Origin: Paenibacillus sp. Soil750
GTDB taxonomy: Bacteria > Bacillota > Bacilli > Paenibacillales > NBRC-103111
NCBI RefSeq assembly: GCF_001428045.1
Contig: NZ_LMSD01000034.1
Span: forward strand, 186,001-250,000
DNA: 64,000 bases
Direction of reading: 5' to 3'
Shown here: one piece after another, positions 16,686 through 25,253 of the stretch
Layout of the letters: the number at the start of each line of letters is the position of its first letter
Position numbering within the stretch: position 1 is the first letter of the stretch
Notes under the pieces: model-generated
The model's input: only the letters and a program-made list of their open reading frames with translations
Databases searched by the model: none
What the model was told of the DNA's origin: nothing
Position numbers and translations under genes: made by a program

Positions 16686-18848
16686 TTACTTCGGAAACTC
16701 CGTCGTCGTAATTTCCGGTTGATCCACAGTAACTAGCGGCGAAATATCACCTGTCACGAGCAACCAAAGCTCATGTAGCGCACGTGTGCAGCCTACATAG
16801 AGAAGTTTCGCATCCATGAGAGTAGTTTCATAATGCTCCGCGGTAACGTCCATCAGAATAACGGCATCGAATTCTAAACCTTTCGTCAAATAAACGGGCA
16901 GCACCGATATACCGCCACGATAAACACGTTGCTTGGAGGTGATCAGATTCGTCTCGATCCCGATGAGCGTCAACGCATTATGCAGCTCCTGAGCTTGCTT
17001 CTCCGTACGAGCAACGACAGCGACGGTGCTGGAAGTGCCAGCTAGTAAGCTCGTAATCGCCTTCTGCACCAGTGACAGCCTCTCATTGATCGAAGTCTGC
17101 AGCACACGAACTTTATTCCCGCTGCGGAAGACTGGAACGGCCAGTAAGGGATTGCTTACGCCGCGTTGGAGCACCGAATTGGCAAACTGAATGATTTCCA
17201 TGGTGGAACGATAGCTCCGCTCCAACTCGAAATATCCTGTTTCCTCCTCTTGGAACAGACTGGAAAATTCCTTCCAGTCCTGGATGCCTTGATACGCATG
17301 TATCCCTTGCGATAAATCACCCAAAATCGTGAATGAGCTGTTGCGTGTGTACGCATCTAAGATCGCGACTTGGAATGGTGAGAAGTCTTGCGCCTCATCG
17401 ATGACAACATGATCGAATAACCGATCCGACGAAATGCCATGTAGTCGTGTATGAATATAGAGGAGAGGAGCCAGATCCTCGAGCCCAACTTCCTTCTTTT
17501 TGAAAAGCTTCGCTGATGTAGTTACGATGGACTCAGGCATGTTCTGAAGCAGTTCTACAGGCAAGCTGTCCCATCGACCTTTGTCTGTAAACAGCATTTT
17601 ATAGAACGTAAATGCTGTATACTCAGGCCATCCTGTCAGATAAGTCCGCAGCTTCTGAGCGGATTTCTTCTTCAGCTCTTTTTTCAAGCTTTGCTCCCAA
17701 ACCTTCTCGAGCTGGATCTCCATCCAACGCTTGATACGGGCAACGACGCGCTCACGGCGTTTGATCATCGGATAATGCTTATTCTCGACGAAGAACCATT
17801 CGCGAATGGTAGCTATGGGAAGTTTGACGCCATCCCAAGGGGAGAAGTCCGCCATAGGAACGTAGGTGGCTTCAAGACGGTTGAGACAGTCATCAAGGAA
17901 GCCTTTGAAAGCGATAGCTCCTTTGAAGCGTCCTGGCGCTTGGTCATCAACTGGAGGTCGTTTGCTTCCGAGGGCAAACCAACGTTGTAATGTGATCTCT
18001 TGATCTGCGATTTGCACTTCATGATCGAGTACATCAAGTGCCCAATCGGTAAATGTACTTTGTTGGATATTACCGACACCAAGCTCAGGCAGTACGCCCG
18101 AGATATAGTCCAAGAACATGGAGTTGGGTGCGAAAATAATCATTCGTTCTGCCCGAACCTGTTCGCGGTATTGATAGAGAAGGAAGGCGAGGCGGTGCAG
18201 AGCTACGGTTGTTTTACCGCTTCCTGCAACCCCTTGAATAATGAGTGCGGTATTCTTCGCTGCACGGATAATCCGATCTTGCTCCGCTTGTATCGTGGAG
18301 ACGATATCGCGCAGCTTGTTATCTTTATTTTCGCCTAAGCGGTATAGAAGGAACTCATCGCCGACAGACAGGGAGTCTTCATTCCGGTCATATGTATCGA
18401 CAACACGCTGGAGAATTTGCTTGCGCACAACGAGGTTTCGCTTCAAATAGACTAAGCCGTCGATAACGCCATCCGGCGAATCATAGGAAGCTGCGTCCAA
18501 GCCGCCTGTGAAGGAATAGAATAGGCTTGCTACTGGTGCACGCCAATCAATGACGAGAAGTCGACCTGTTCGTTCGTCTTCCACTCCTGCTTTACCAATG
18601 TAAAGCGGTGATGGAGAACCGGTGCCTGTTTCTTCGAAGTCAAGGCGGCCGAAATAAGGCTCATCAATGGCTTTGGTTAAATTGTGCCTACCGTTCTCAC
18701 GCAAAACTTCAAGTGCTTGCTCCGTTAAATCAGGACCGTAATAAACGGGAGTTGCTCTTAGGCGTTCCAGTTGTTTATCAATTTCCTTATTCGTTTGTTC
18801 AAGCCGTTGAAGTTCTTCTTGATAGGCACTTTGAGTCTTTGTGTCCAA
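16686..18848 (-). CDS. helD: RNA polymerase recycling motor ATPase HelD
   Basis: UvrD/Rep-like ATPase of 720 aa that frees stalled RNA polymerase from DNA. TTG start with a perfect AGGAGG nine bases away. An N-terminal coiled coil (about 1-60, EELQRLEQTNKEIDKQLERL) leads to the HelD hallmark PYFGRLDFEE; Walker A is GVAGSGKTT near 210, motif II VIDEAQDFSPFQ near 490, then GDLSQGIHAYQ, ERSYRST and the KGLEFDAV motif. Domain order and length match Bacillus HelD rather than UvrD or PcrA. It is convergent with the degV pair. Confidence 0.9.
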   Translation of the reverse strand: MDTKTQSAYQEELQRLEQTNKEIDKQLERLRATPVYYGPDLTEQALEVLRENGRHNLTKAIDEPYFGRLDFEETGTGSPSPLYIGKAGVEDERTGRLLVIDWRAPVASLFYSFTGGLDAASYDSPDGVIDGLVYLKRNLVVRKQILQRVVDTYDRNEDSLSVGDEFLLYRLGENKDNKLRDIVSTIQAEQDRIIRAAKNTALIIQGVAGSGKTTVALHRLAFLLYQYREQVRAERMIIFAPNSMFLDYISGVLPELGVGNIQQSTFTDWALDVLDHEVQIADQEITLQRWFALGSKRPPVDDQAPGRFKGAIAFKGFLDDCLNRLEATYVPMADFSPWDGVKLPIATIREWFFVENKHYPMIKRRERVVARIKRWMEIQLEKVWEQSLKKELKKKSAQKLRTYLTGWPEYTAFTFYKMLFTDKGRWDSLPVELLQNMPESIVTTSAKLFKKKEVGLEDLAPLLYIHTRLHGISSDRLFDHVVIDEAQDFSPFQVAILDAYTRNSSFTILGDLSQGIHAYQGIQDWKEFSSLFQEEETGYFELERSYRSTMEIIQFANSVLQRGVSNPLLAVPVFRSGNKVRVLQTSINERLSLVQKAITSLLAGTSSTVAVVARTEKQAQELHNALTLIGIETNLITSKQRVYRGGISVLPVYLTKGLEFDAVILMDVTAEHYETTLMDAKLLYVGCTRALHELWLLVTGDISPLVTVDQPEITTTEFPK

Positions 18849-19032
18849 GATCAGTTACCTCCTAAGATCAGATGTTGTCTATTGATTTGTCATAAACAGG
18901 TAAACACTATAACACACCTAGCGGGAGATAGAAAGTGATTCTGGAAAATCATCGGCGATCATTTGGGCTTCTGTGGAAAGGAATGGTATACTCAGGAAGT
19001 ATGCATTTTAATTAATGGAGGCGAAGGGATTC

Positions 19033-19512
19033 ATGTCTATTTATGATATCGCAGTTACAACGATTTCAGGCGAAACACAAACACTTTCAGCATTTAAAGG
19101 GAAGGCGCTTCTCATTGTGAATGTTGCTAGTGCTTGCGGACTTACACCGCATTATAAAGGGCTTCAAGCGCTTTATGAGCAATACCAAGATCAGGGGTTG
19201 GTCGTACTCGGATTTCCTTGTAATCAATTCGCTGGTCAAGAACCAGGGACGAATGAAGAGATCCAAGCGTTTTGCGAGCTTAACTACCAAGTGACATTCC
19301 CTTTATTTGATAAAATTGATGTAAAAGGCGAGCATGCGCACCCACTGTATACGTATTTGCTAAGCCATACGCCTGAGCCGTATCGCACAGGTGACATTGA
19401 ATGGAATTTCGTGAAATTCTTAGTTGACGCGAACGGAAATGTGGTTAAACAATACAGTGCCCGTACAGAACCTGCGGACATTAGCGCCGACATTGAGGCT
19501 GTTTTAGCATAA
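19033..19512 (+). CDS. Glutathione peroxidase family thiol peroxidase
   Basis: Peroxidase of 159 aa (BsaA/Gpx type) reducing hydroperoxides with low-molecular or protein thiols. A frame-initial ATG at 19015 lies within the ribosome site; GGAGG and GAAGGGA favour 19033. The catalytic cysteine is Cys35 in ASACGLT, not selenocysteine; Gln and Trp of the tetrad are in NQFAGQEPG and WNFVKFLV. The bacillithiol deacetylase gene begins 23 bases after the stop, suggesting one thiol-redox operon. In organisms lacking glutathione the donor is probably thioredoxin or bacillithiol (inference). Confidence 0.92.
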   Translation: MSIYDIAVTTISGETQTLSAFKGKALLIVNVASACGLTPHYKGLQALYEQYQDQGLVVLGFPCNQFAGQEPGTNEEIQAFCELNYQVTFPLFDKIDVKGEHAHPLYTYLLSHTPEPYRTGDIEWNFVKFLVDANGNVVKQYSARTEPADISADIEAVLA

Positions 19513-19535
19513 ATGAAAGAGGAGGTGGACGTGCA

Positions 19536-20201
19536 ATGGGGTCACAGAACGGGTTTATTTATGCCCATCCCGATGATGAAACATTCTTAAGCGGATGCCT
19601 CATTCGCCGTCTAGCTGATGCTGGAGAAGACAATGTCTTACTCCTTGCCACACGTGGCGATGCGGGAAGACAAGGGTTGGAGCGGGCGAAGAATCGGCAA
19701 GAATTAGCGGAACTACGAGAACATGAAATGCGTGCAGCAGCGGAAATACTTGGGATTTCAACGATTGAACACTTAGGCTGGCCAGACGGTCAGTTGGATG
19801 AAGTTGATTTTGAAACACTCGTACAACAAATTATCACATTTATTCAGCGTCACGAAGTGGAGAATGTCTACACATTTGCAGAAGATGGCGGTAATGGACA
19901 TCGTGACCATATCGCGATCTCCAAGGCGACTACAGCGGCCGTACACAGTGGAGCTTGTCCGAGTGTAAGGAAATTGTATTATGCCTTTTCTCCGTTGCTG
20001 CGTGCCCAAGGGCATGAACCGTCCATTCTAATTGACACCGAGAAGCTGTGGCCAGTGAAAGCTGCTGCACTTAAAGCTCATCAAACGCAGCATGTCACGA
20101 TTGGGAGACATTTTGGCAATCTGGTGGATTTTCCAGAAGAGAGACGTTGGGAGGCCTTTGTGCTCGGTTGGGAGATTGGAAATGAATTGGCGATATTGTG
20201 A
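19536..20201 (+). CDS. bshB2: PIG-L deacetylase, bacillithiol biosynthesis BshB2 type
   Basis: Zinc-dependent deacetylase of 221 aa, expected to convert GlcNAc-malate to GlcN-malate in bacillithiol synthesis. The YAHPDDETF motif (zinc ligands His, Asp, Asp) is at residues 9-17, HLGWPDGQLD near 88, and a third ligand HxDH-like block GHRDHIAIS near 125. GAGGAGGTGG lies upstream of the ATG. It follows the Gpx gene by 23 bases. BshB1 cannot be fully excluded, but the motif context fits the BshB2/YojG group better. Confidence 0.82.
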   Translation: MGSQNGFIYAHPDDETFLSGCLIRRLADAGEDNVLLLATRGDAGRQGLERAKNRQELAELREHEMRAAAEILGISTIEHLGWPDGQLDEVDFETLVQQIITFIQRHEVENVYTFAEDGGNGHRDHIAISKATTAAVHSGACPSVRKLYYAFSPLLRAQGHEPSILIDTEKLWPVKAAALKAHQTQHVTIGRHFGNLVDFPEERRWEAFVLGWEIGNELAIL

Positions 20202-20229
20202 AAAAAAATTCTGATGTACCCCCGGAAAT

Positions 20230-20266
20230 TGACCTGTCATTACGAATGACCTTAACGAGCAGGTCA
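20230..20266. promoter_or_regulatory. Structured leader upstream of zinc-ribbon gene
   Basis: TGACCTG (20230-20236) pairs with CAGGTCA (20260-20266), enclosing TCATT/AATGA (20237-20249). The hairpin is 26 bases before the next start and has no T tract, so it could be an operator or RNA element rather than a terminator. Confidence 0.4.
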
Positions 20267-20292
20267 TTCAATGTTTCTAGGGGAGTGTAAGG

Positions 20293-20496
20293 ATGTCACT
20301 TTGTAATTGTGATAAATGTGGGCGCGTTTTCCTCACGAAATGGGAAACAAGATGTACAAGCTGCTCGCAGCTAGTTTTGAACGATTCGAATAAAGTCAAA
20401 GATTTTGTTCGAACACATCCACGTGCGACACTTATTGAAATTTACCATCAAACAGGGGTCTCCTTGCAAACCATAAAAGAATTAATGAGAGCTTAA
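20293..20496 (+). CDS. Small zinc-ribbon protein with helix-turn-helix-like tail, YvyF-like
   Basis: Protein of 67 aa with two CxxC pairs (CDKCGRVF and CTSCSQ, residues 6-24) that should bind zinc, followed by a helical segment VRTHPRATLIEIYHQTGVS. This order resembles the N-terminal part of the flagellar-operon protein YvyF family (TIGR03826), but here the protein is short and stands outside any flagellar locus. GGGGAG precedes the ATG. Function unknown; a DNA- or RNA-binding adaptor is plausible. Confidence 0.72.
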   Translation: MSLCNCDKCGRVFLTKWETRCTSCSQLVLNDSNKVKDFVRTHPRATLIEIYHQTGVSLQTIKELMRA

Positions 20497-20526
20497 CCGC
20501 TCCAGCAAGCAAAGGAGCTTTCGACA

Positions 20527-20853
20527 ATGCCTCATATGATAATAAGAGGGATCAGCGTTCCTCAAATTCAATCTATTAGCACAGCGCTGATATCCGAATT
20601 GGCTGCTGTCTGTGCTTGTGGTACAGACAATTTCATGTTGGAATGTTTGCCGGTCGTCTCTATTTTCCAAGGTGAGATCTGTGCAACCTATCCATTTGTT
20701 GAAGTAGGCTGGTTCGAGCGAGGGCAGGAAATTCGTGATTCCTATGCGGAGGTTCTGACTAAACATATTATATCACTCGGGATTCCTGAGGTTGAAATTG
20801 CTTTCAAGCTATATCGGGAAGATAGTTATTATTGGAATGGGAAGTTGGTTTAA
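20527..20853 (+). CDS. DUF1904 family protein (tautomerase-like)
   Basis: Protein of 108 aa starting MPHMIIRGIS, with YPFVEVGWFERGQEIRD in the middle and the YYWNGKLV end typical of DUF1904. The family has a 4-oxalocrotonate tautomerase/MIF-like fold, but this group lacks the standard N-terminal proline directly after Met being proven catalytic; here Pro2 is present. AAAGGAG at 20511-20517 sits 9 bases before the ATG. Function unknown. It follows the zinc-ribbon gene by 30 bases and is closed by a terminator. Confidence 0.82.
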   Translation: MPHMIIRGISVPQIQSISTALISELAAVCACGTDNFMLECLPVVSIFQGEICATYPFVEVGWFERGQEIRDSYAEVLTKHIISLGIPEVEIAFKLYREDSYYWNGKLV

Positions 20854-20898
20854 TATGTTCGACCTACCATGACAACTTCATTTCCATACATCCATGTA

Positions 20899-20942
20899 AA
20901 CCCCTTATTCCACTTCTATGGTGGTGTGAGAGGTTTTTTTTT
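20899..20942 (+). terminator. Terminator after DUF1904 gene
   Basis: AACCCCTTATTCCAC pairs with GTGGTGTGAGAGGTT, with small mismatches, and is followed by eight or more T. Confidence 0.88.
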
Positions 20943-21064
20943 ATGCCAAAAGTCATAATTCACGCAATCGATATTGCAGGCGATAATAAAGTGGGATACA
21001 CTGAATCGACAGAATCTGATTTCCAGTATGACTTCGGGAATCACATGATAGGAGCGATTTGTGG

Positions 21065-23320
21065 TTGAAGACATTAATTATTGCGGAAAAACCCGATATG
21101 GGGCGAAACATAGCTGCCGCAATAGAACCAAAAGCCAAAAATATGAGGTCTCATCTAGAAGGTGAGCAATATATCATCACGTGGGCAATCGGACATTTGA
21201 TTGAGCTGGCGGAACCGGATCATTATGACGAAAAATATAAAAAATGGAATATTAATCATCTTCCGATTATCCCTTCTGAATTTAAGTTAATTCCTAACCC
21301 GCGTACGTATGATCAGCTCAAGGTGATCGCGGAGTTAGCGAAGAAGTGCAATCAACTGGTTAATGCGTGCGATGCGGGGCGAGAAGGGCAGCACATTTTC
21401 TCCCTTATCCAGCGGCATCTGGGGCTCAATCAGCCTGTTAAGCGGCTTTGGATCTCCGATTTAACGTCGGAAACGATTCGCAATGGGTTCGCCACGTTAA
21501 AGGATGGCGCTGAATACGAGAACTTGACGCGCGCCGCTCGCTCTCGCAGTGAAGCGGATTGGTTGATTGGCATGAACGGATCACGTGCATTTACGACGAA
21601 ACATAATGTGTTGCTCTCAGTGGGACGCGTTCAAACGCCGGTGCTTGCGCTGATTTATGATCGCCAAAAGCAGATCGAAGCGTTTTCCTCACTCAAATTT
21701 TATGAGCTGGAGGGGCACTTCGCGCAAGGGGAAACACCATACCGGGGCATGTGGCAGGGTGAACGTTTCACGGATGGTGAGAAGGCGGCAGCACTTGCTG
21801 CAAAGGTAAAAGGGAAACCTGCACGGATTCAGTCCTATGAGGTGAAAGAAACCAAGGAATTCCCATTCAAATTGTATGATTTGACCTTGCTGCAACGTGA
21901 GGCGAATGCGAAATATGCATTTTCAGCGAAGAAAACCTTGGATACGGCGCAAGCATTGTATGAGAAGCACAAGGTTATTTCTTACCCTAGAACGAATTCC
22001 AACTATGTGACGGAGCAAAATATTCCGGATATGCATAAGGCGCTAAACGCCTTGCAAGGAACGGCATATCACGAACTTGTACAAGGTGCGAATCGCAATC
22101 TTGTTCATATTAATAATAAATTTATTTGTAATCCAACCAAGGTTGAGGATCACCATGCCATTTTGCCTACGAATAAGAAGGCTTCAGGACTAAGTCCGGA
22201 TGAGCAGAAATTGTACGATCTTATTGTCAGACGTTTTCTCTCCCAATTTTACCCGCCTGCTGCCTACAAGGTACATACCGTCATGACGGAAGTGGAACAA
22301 GAGCTTTTCAAGACAACTGTCAAAGAATTGTTATCGCTAGGCTGGAAGGTCATTTACGCTGATCAGAAGAAGGAAAAGGTGAAGGCGACCAAAGGGAAAG
22401 AAAAGGAAGATACGGATGACGACGAAGAGGTCGAAGTCAACGAACCGTTCTCCATCGATGCGAATGGTGACGTGCTGTGTACGGATGCGATTGTTAAAGA
22501 GAAAGACACACAGCCACCTAAGCATTTTAATGAAGGTACCTTGCTGAAGGCAATGGAGAGCGCAGGGAAGCAGATTGAGGATGAAGAGCTCCGCGATGCG
22601 ATGAAAGACTCCGGTCTAGGCACGCCTGCGACACGAGCAGCAACGATTGAACGATTGAAGAAAGTCGGCTATATCGACATGCAGGGGAAGAAAATCATTT
22701 TGACCCAGAAAGGCAGAATGGTTGTTGAATTGATTCGCGGAGCGGGCATTGAGCTGTTGACGTCACCTGAGATGACAGGGCAATGGGAGCGCAGATTGAA
22801 CGAAATTTCCCGTGGCACAGCATCGGACGACCAGTTTATGCACAATGTGAAGCGATTTGCGACGCTGATTGTCGATAAGGTGCGCAAGCAAGCTAGAGCT
22901 TCGAAAACGGATTTCGAGGGCGAAAATGCGCCGGAATCATCTGGCAAACGTGGCTTAGCAACAACGAAGACGGCGGCTCGTGGAGACGGTGCACCGAAAG
23001 CTCCTGCGAAGAAGCGAGCGCCTGCTGCGAAACCTGCAGCTGATGGAGCTAGTACGTTCATTGCAACTTGTCCTAGACCTGGCTGTGGCGGCTCCCTCTT
23101 TATGGGTCGAAAGGGTTACGGCTGCTCGCATTATAAGGAAGGCTGCAGCTTTGTTATTTGGAAGGAAAGCTTCGGTCGAAGCTTAACAGACATACAAGTA
23201 CAAGCGCTTGTTCAAAAAGGGAAAACGACCAAGTTGAAGCTAGTTCTAGCTGATGGAACAGAAACAGACGGGAAGATTGTGCTGATGGATGTTGCTACTG
23301 GTGCACTAGGCACTGAATGA
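21065..23320 (+). CDS. topB: DNA topoisomerase III
   Basis: Type IA topoisomerase of 751 aa that relaxes or decatenates DNA. The start is taken as TTG at 21065 (MKTLIIAEKPDMGR), ten bases after AGGAG; a TTG at 21059 is too close. Toprim motifs are EKP and CDAGREGQ near residue 105; the active tyrosine is in VISYPRTNS near 310. A charged insert (EKEDTDDDEEVEV, about 448-460) and a long Ala/Lys-rich linker (about 620-660) lead to a C-terminal zinc ribbon with CPRPGCGG...CSHYKEGC. The insert and linker are longer than in the core enzyme. Confidence 0.92.
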   Translation: MKTLIIAEKPDMGRNIAAAIEPKAKNMRSHLEGEQYIITWAIGHLIELAEPDHYDEKYKKWNINHLPIIPSEFKLIPNPRTYDQLKVIAELAKKCNQLVNACDAGREGQHIFSLIQRHLGLNQPVKRLWISDLTSETIRNGFATLKDGAEYENLTRAARSRSEADWLIGMNGSRAFTTKHNVLLSVGRVQTPVLALIYDRQKQIEAFSSLKFYELEGHFAQGETPYRGMWQGERFTDGEKAAALAAKVKGKPARIQSYEVKETKEFPFKLYDLTLLQREANAKYAFSAKKTLDTAQALYEKHKVISYPRTNSNYVTEQNIPDMHKALNALQGTAYHELVQGANRNLVHINNKFICNPTKVEDHHAILPTNKKASGLSPDEQKLYDLIVRRFLSQFYPPAAYKVHTVMTEVEQELFKTTVKELLSLGWKVIYADQKKEKVKATKGKEKEDTDDDEEVEVNEPFSIDANGDVLCTDAIVKEKDTQPPKHFNEGTLLKAMESAGKQIEDEELRDAMKDSGLGTPATRAATIERLKKVGYIDMQGKKIILTQKGRMVVELIRGAGIELLTSPEMTGQWERRLNEISRGTASDDQFMHNVKRFATLIVDKVRKQARASKTDFEGENAPESSGKRGLATTKTAARGDGAPKAPAKKRAPAAKPAADGASTFIATCPRPGCGGSLFMGRKGYGCSHYKEGCSFVIWKESFGRSLTDIQVQALVQKGKTTKLKLVLADGTETDGKIVLMDVATGALGTE

Positions 23321-23340
23321 CTAGATGGGGGAACTAAGGT

Positions 23341-24036
23341 GTGAAACCTGTAACAAATGATTGGTTGACGGTTTTGGCAGACGAATTTCAAGCACCTTAT
23401 TATAGGGCGCTTGAACAGTTCCTGCAGGAAGAGTATTCCCAGCATACGATCTATCCACCAGCGGATGAAGTGTTTACTGCATTGGAGTGGACCTCCTTTG
23501 TGGATACAAAGGTTGTAATACTTGGGCAAGACCCTTACCATGGGAGCGGGCAAGCTCATGGACTTAGTTTCTCTGTGAAGCCAGGGATTGCCATTCCACC
23601 TTCGCTAAGAAATATGTACAAAGAACTAGCGTCAGATCTCGACTGTACGGTGCCTGATCATGGTTATTTGAAAGCATGGGCAGAACAAGGCGTTCTGTTG
23701 TTAAATACGGTATTAACCGTTCGTGAGGCACTACCCTATTCGCATAAGGGAAGGGGCTGGGAAAGATTCACGGATCAGATCATACAAGCATTAAGTGCAC
23801 GTGAGAAGCCTGTCATTTTCTTGCTATGGGGAAGCCACGCACAGGCCAAACGAACTCTTATCGACACCACTCGACATGTAATCATAACATCGGCCCATCC
23901 AAGCCCGTTATCGGCATATCGTGGTTTCTTTGGCAGCAAGCCTTTTTCTAACATCAATACCGTGCTGAATCGACTTGATATGACAGAGATCGACTGGCAA
24001 ATCCCGACTAGTAGGCATAATGAAAACCATGAATGA
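23341..24036 (+). CDS. ung: Uracil-DNA glycosylase
   Basis: Family 1 UDG of 231 aa that removes uracil from DNA. GTG start, 9 bases after GGGGGA. The catalytic Asp64 lies in GQDPYHG, LLLNTVLTV near 120, and the HPSPLSAYRG loop with catalytic His near 186. It follows topB by 20 bases, likely the same transcript. The last codons of the gene form the left arm of its own terminator. Confidence 0.96.
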   Translation: MKPVTNDWLTVLADEFQAPYYRALEQFLQEEYSQHTIYPPADEVFTALEWTSFVDTKVVILGQDPYHGSGQAHGLSFSVKPGIAIPPSLRNMYKELASDLDCTVPDHGYLKAWAEQGVLLLNTVLTVREALPYSHKGRGWERFTDQIIQALSAREKPVIFLLWGSHAQAKRTLIDTTRHVIITSAHPSPLSAYRGFFGSKPFSNINTVLNRLDMTEIDWQIPTSRHNENHE

Positions 24037-24055
24037 CAATATTCATGGTTTTTTT
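24025..24055 (+). terminator. Terminator overlapping the end of ung
   Basis: AACCATGAAT (24025-24034) pairs perfectly with ATTCATGGTT (24041-24050), followed by T's. The left arm encodes the final Asn-His-Glu codons of ung. Confidence 0.92.
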
Positions 24056-24129
24056 ACATTTGTATAGACCGAAACCAACGTTCCGAAACGAATAGTATAT
24101 ATTGACTATGTAAAGATTGCCTAGCTATT

Positions 24130-25062
24130 CTACAATATAGGTTGTACATATGTAATTGGCAAGTTTAGCTCGCAATTCTTACCCGATTCGTAGGAACGGT
24201 TTCCGAGAACTTCGCGAAGTGCGTCGTAGTCGGCTTCGGTGCCTCGCTGCAAGACTTGAATGGCTGCTTCAAGCACAAGTACGGCATCATTCATCGCTGT
24301 CTCCAACAATTCCCATACACTGTACGTATAAGTTTCATTCAGATCGGTTGGACAGTTCCAAGTCGTCTTGGCTTCATTAAAATAATCGCGTGGAGCGGGA
24401 TGCTTTGTGTAAACCAAGGGTGATATTTGACCAACTGTCAATATTCGTTTAATTCCATGCGGATCATGAAATAGCCGTTGTGCACGGATCATGTCATAGT
24501 AGGCGTCGTCCCAATCGGAATCTTGCATTTGTGAGGCGATTCCTGGGTAATGGATTGCTGTTGCAGCCGAGAGAGCCGGAACGATGCCCAAGGGGAACTT
24601 TTCACCTACATATATCTCTTTCCATACTGGCGTTTTCCACGTTTGGATATCGCGTTCATGTTTTGCGTAAAGTGTATCCATGATGATTTCAAATCGTTGA
24701 TGATCCCACTTCTTGAAACCAGATTTATAGAATACATAAGGATGTAAATTGCGATCTAAAACATGGTGTGTTAGAAAACCGAGAACATAGAGAACCGCAG
24801 GATTATATAGGCCGCGGCCCTGCACCTGTCGAACTAGCTCAAGTAAAAAGGGTCCACAGGACTCCTTGTGCATGAGACTACCAAGTGTATTTAATTTCTT
24901 GTCTTTTTGCCAAGGTAGAAAGTTGTGGTAGAAAAGAAAATCAGGTCCTTGGCAGCCAAGAGAAAAGATGTGACGCTGTTGTTTATCGTTTAGAACCGAA
25001 GTGTGGCCAAGTTGGTTCATCGCTTTTTGACCGAAAATTAAATGTGTCCAAATATTGGGCAA
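24130..25062 (-). CDS. Zinc-dependent phospholipase C-like protein
   Basis: Protein of 310 aa with the PF00882-type pattern: an N-terminal WTHLIFG, GCQGPDFLFYH near 55, and HHVLDRNLHPYV near 120, which supply the His/Asp ligands of the trinuclear zinc site in PLC-like enzymes. TTG start eight bases after TAGGAGG. There is no clear signal peptide, so it is likely intracellular, unlike secreted bacterial phospholipases C. Activity is not proven for this subgroup. Confidence 0.8.
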   Translation of the reverse strand: MPNIWTHLIFGQKAMNQLGHTSVLNDKQQRHIFSLGCQGPDFLFYHNFLPWQKDKKLNTLGSLMHKESCGPFLLELVRQVQGRGLYNPAVLYVLGFLTHHVLDRNLHPYVFYKSGFKKWDHQRFEIIMDTLYAKHERDIQTWKTPVWKEIYVGEKFPLGIVPALSAATAIHYPGIASQMQDSDWDDAYYDMIRAQRLFHDPHGIKRILTVGQISPLVYTKHPAPRDYFNEAKTTWNCPTDLNETYTYSVWELLETAMNDAVLVLEAAIQVLQRGTEADYDALREVLGNRSYESGKNCELNLPITYVQPIL

Positions 25063-25253
25063 GGGAGCAACCTCCTACAACGTGAGATGAAGAATAATGA
25101 ACCTTTTCATTCTAACATAATGATGGAAAGCAAGGGCATATTTCGTGAACAATTTCGATCCTTAAGGCTCTAAGTGCAGGATTGTTAGTGGGATTGTCGA
25201 ATCTATCAAACGGTGAAGATCACCATCTAAGCATGTACCCTGGGGGAAAATAT

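Noticed and set aside
20832..21068. Frame of 78 aa before topB, including an ATG at 20943
   Set aside because: It runs through the terminator at 20899-20942, has no ribosome site and overlaps the topB start.
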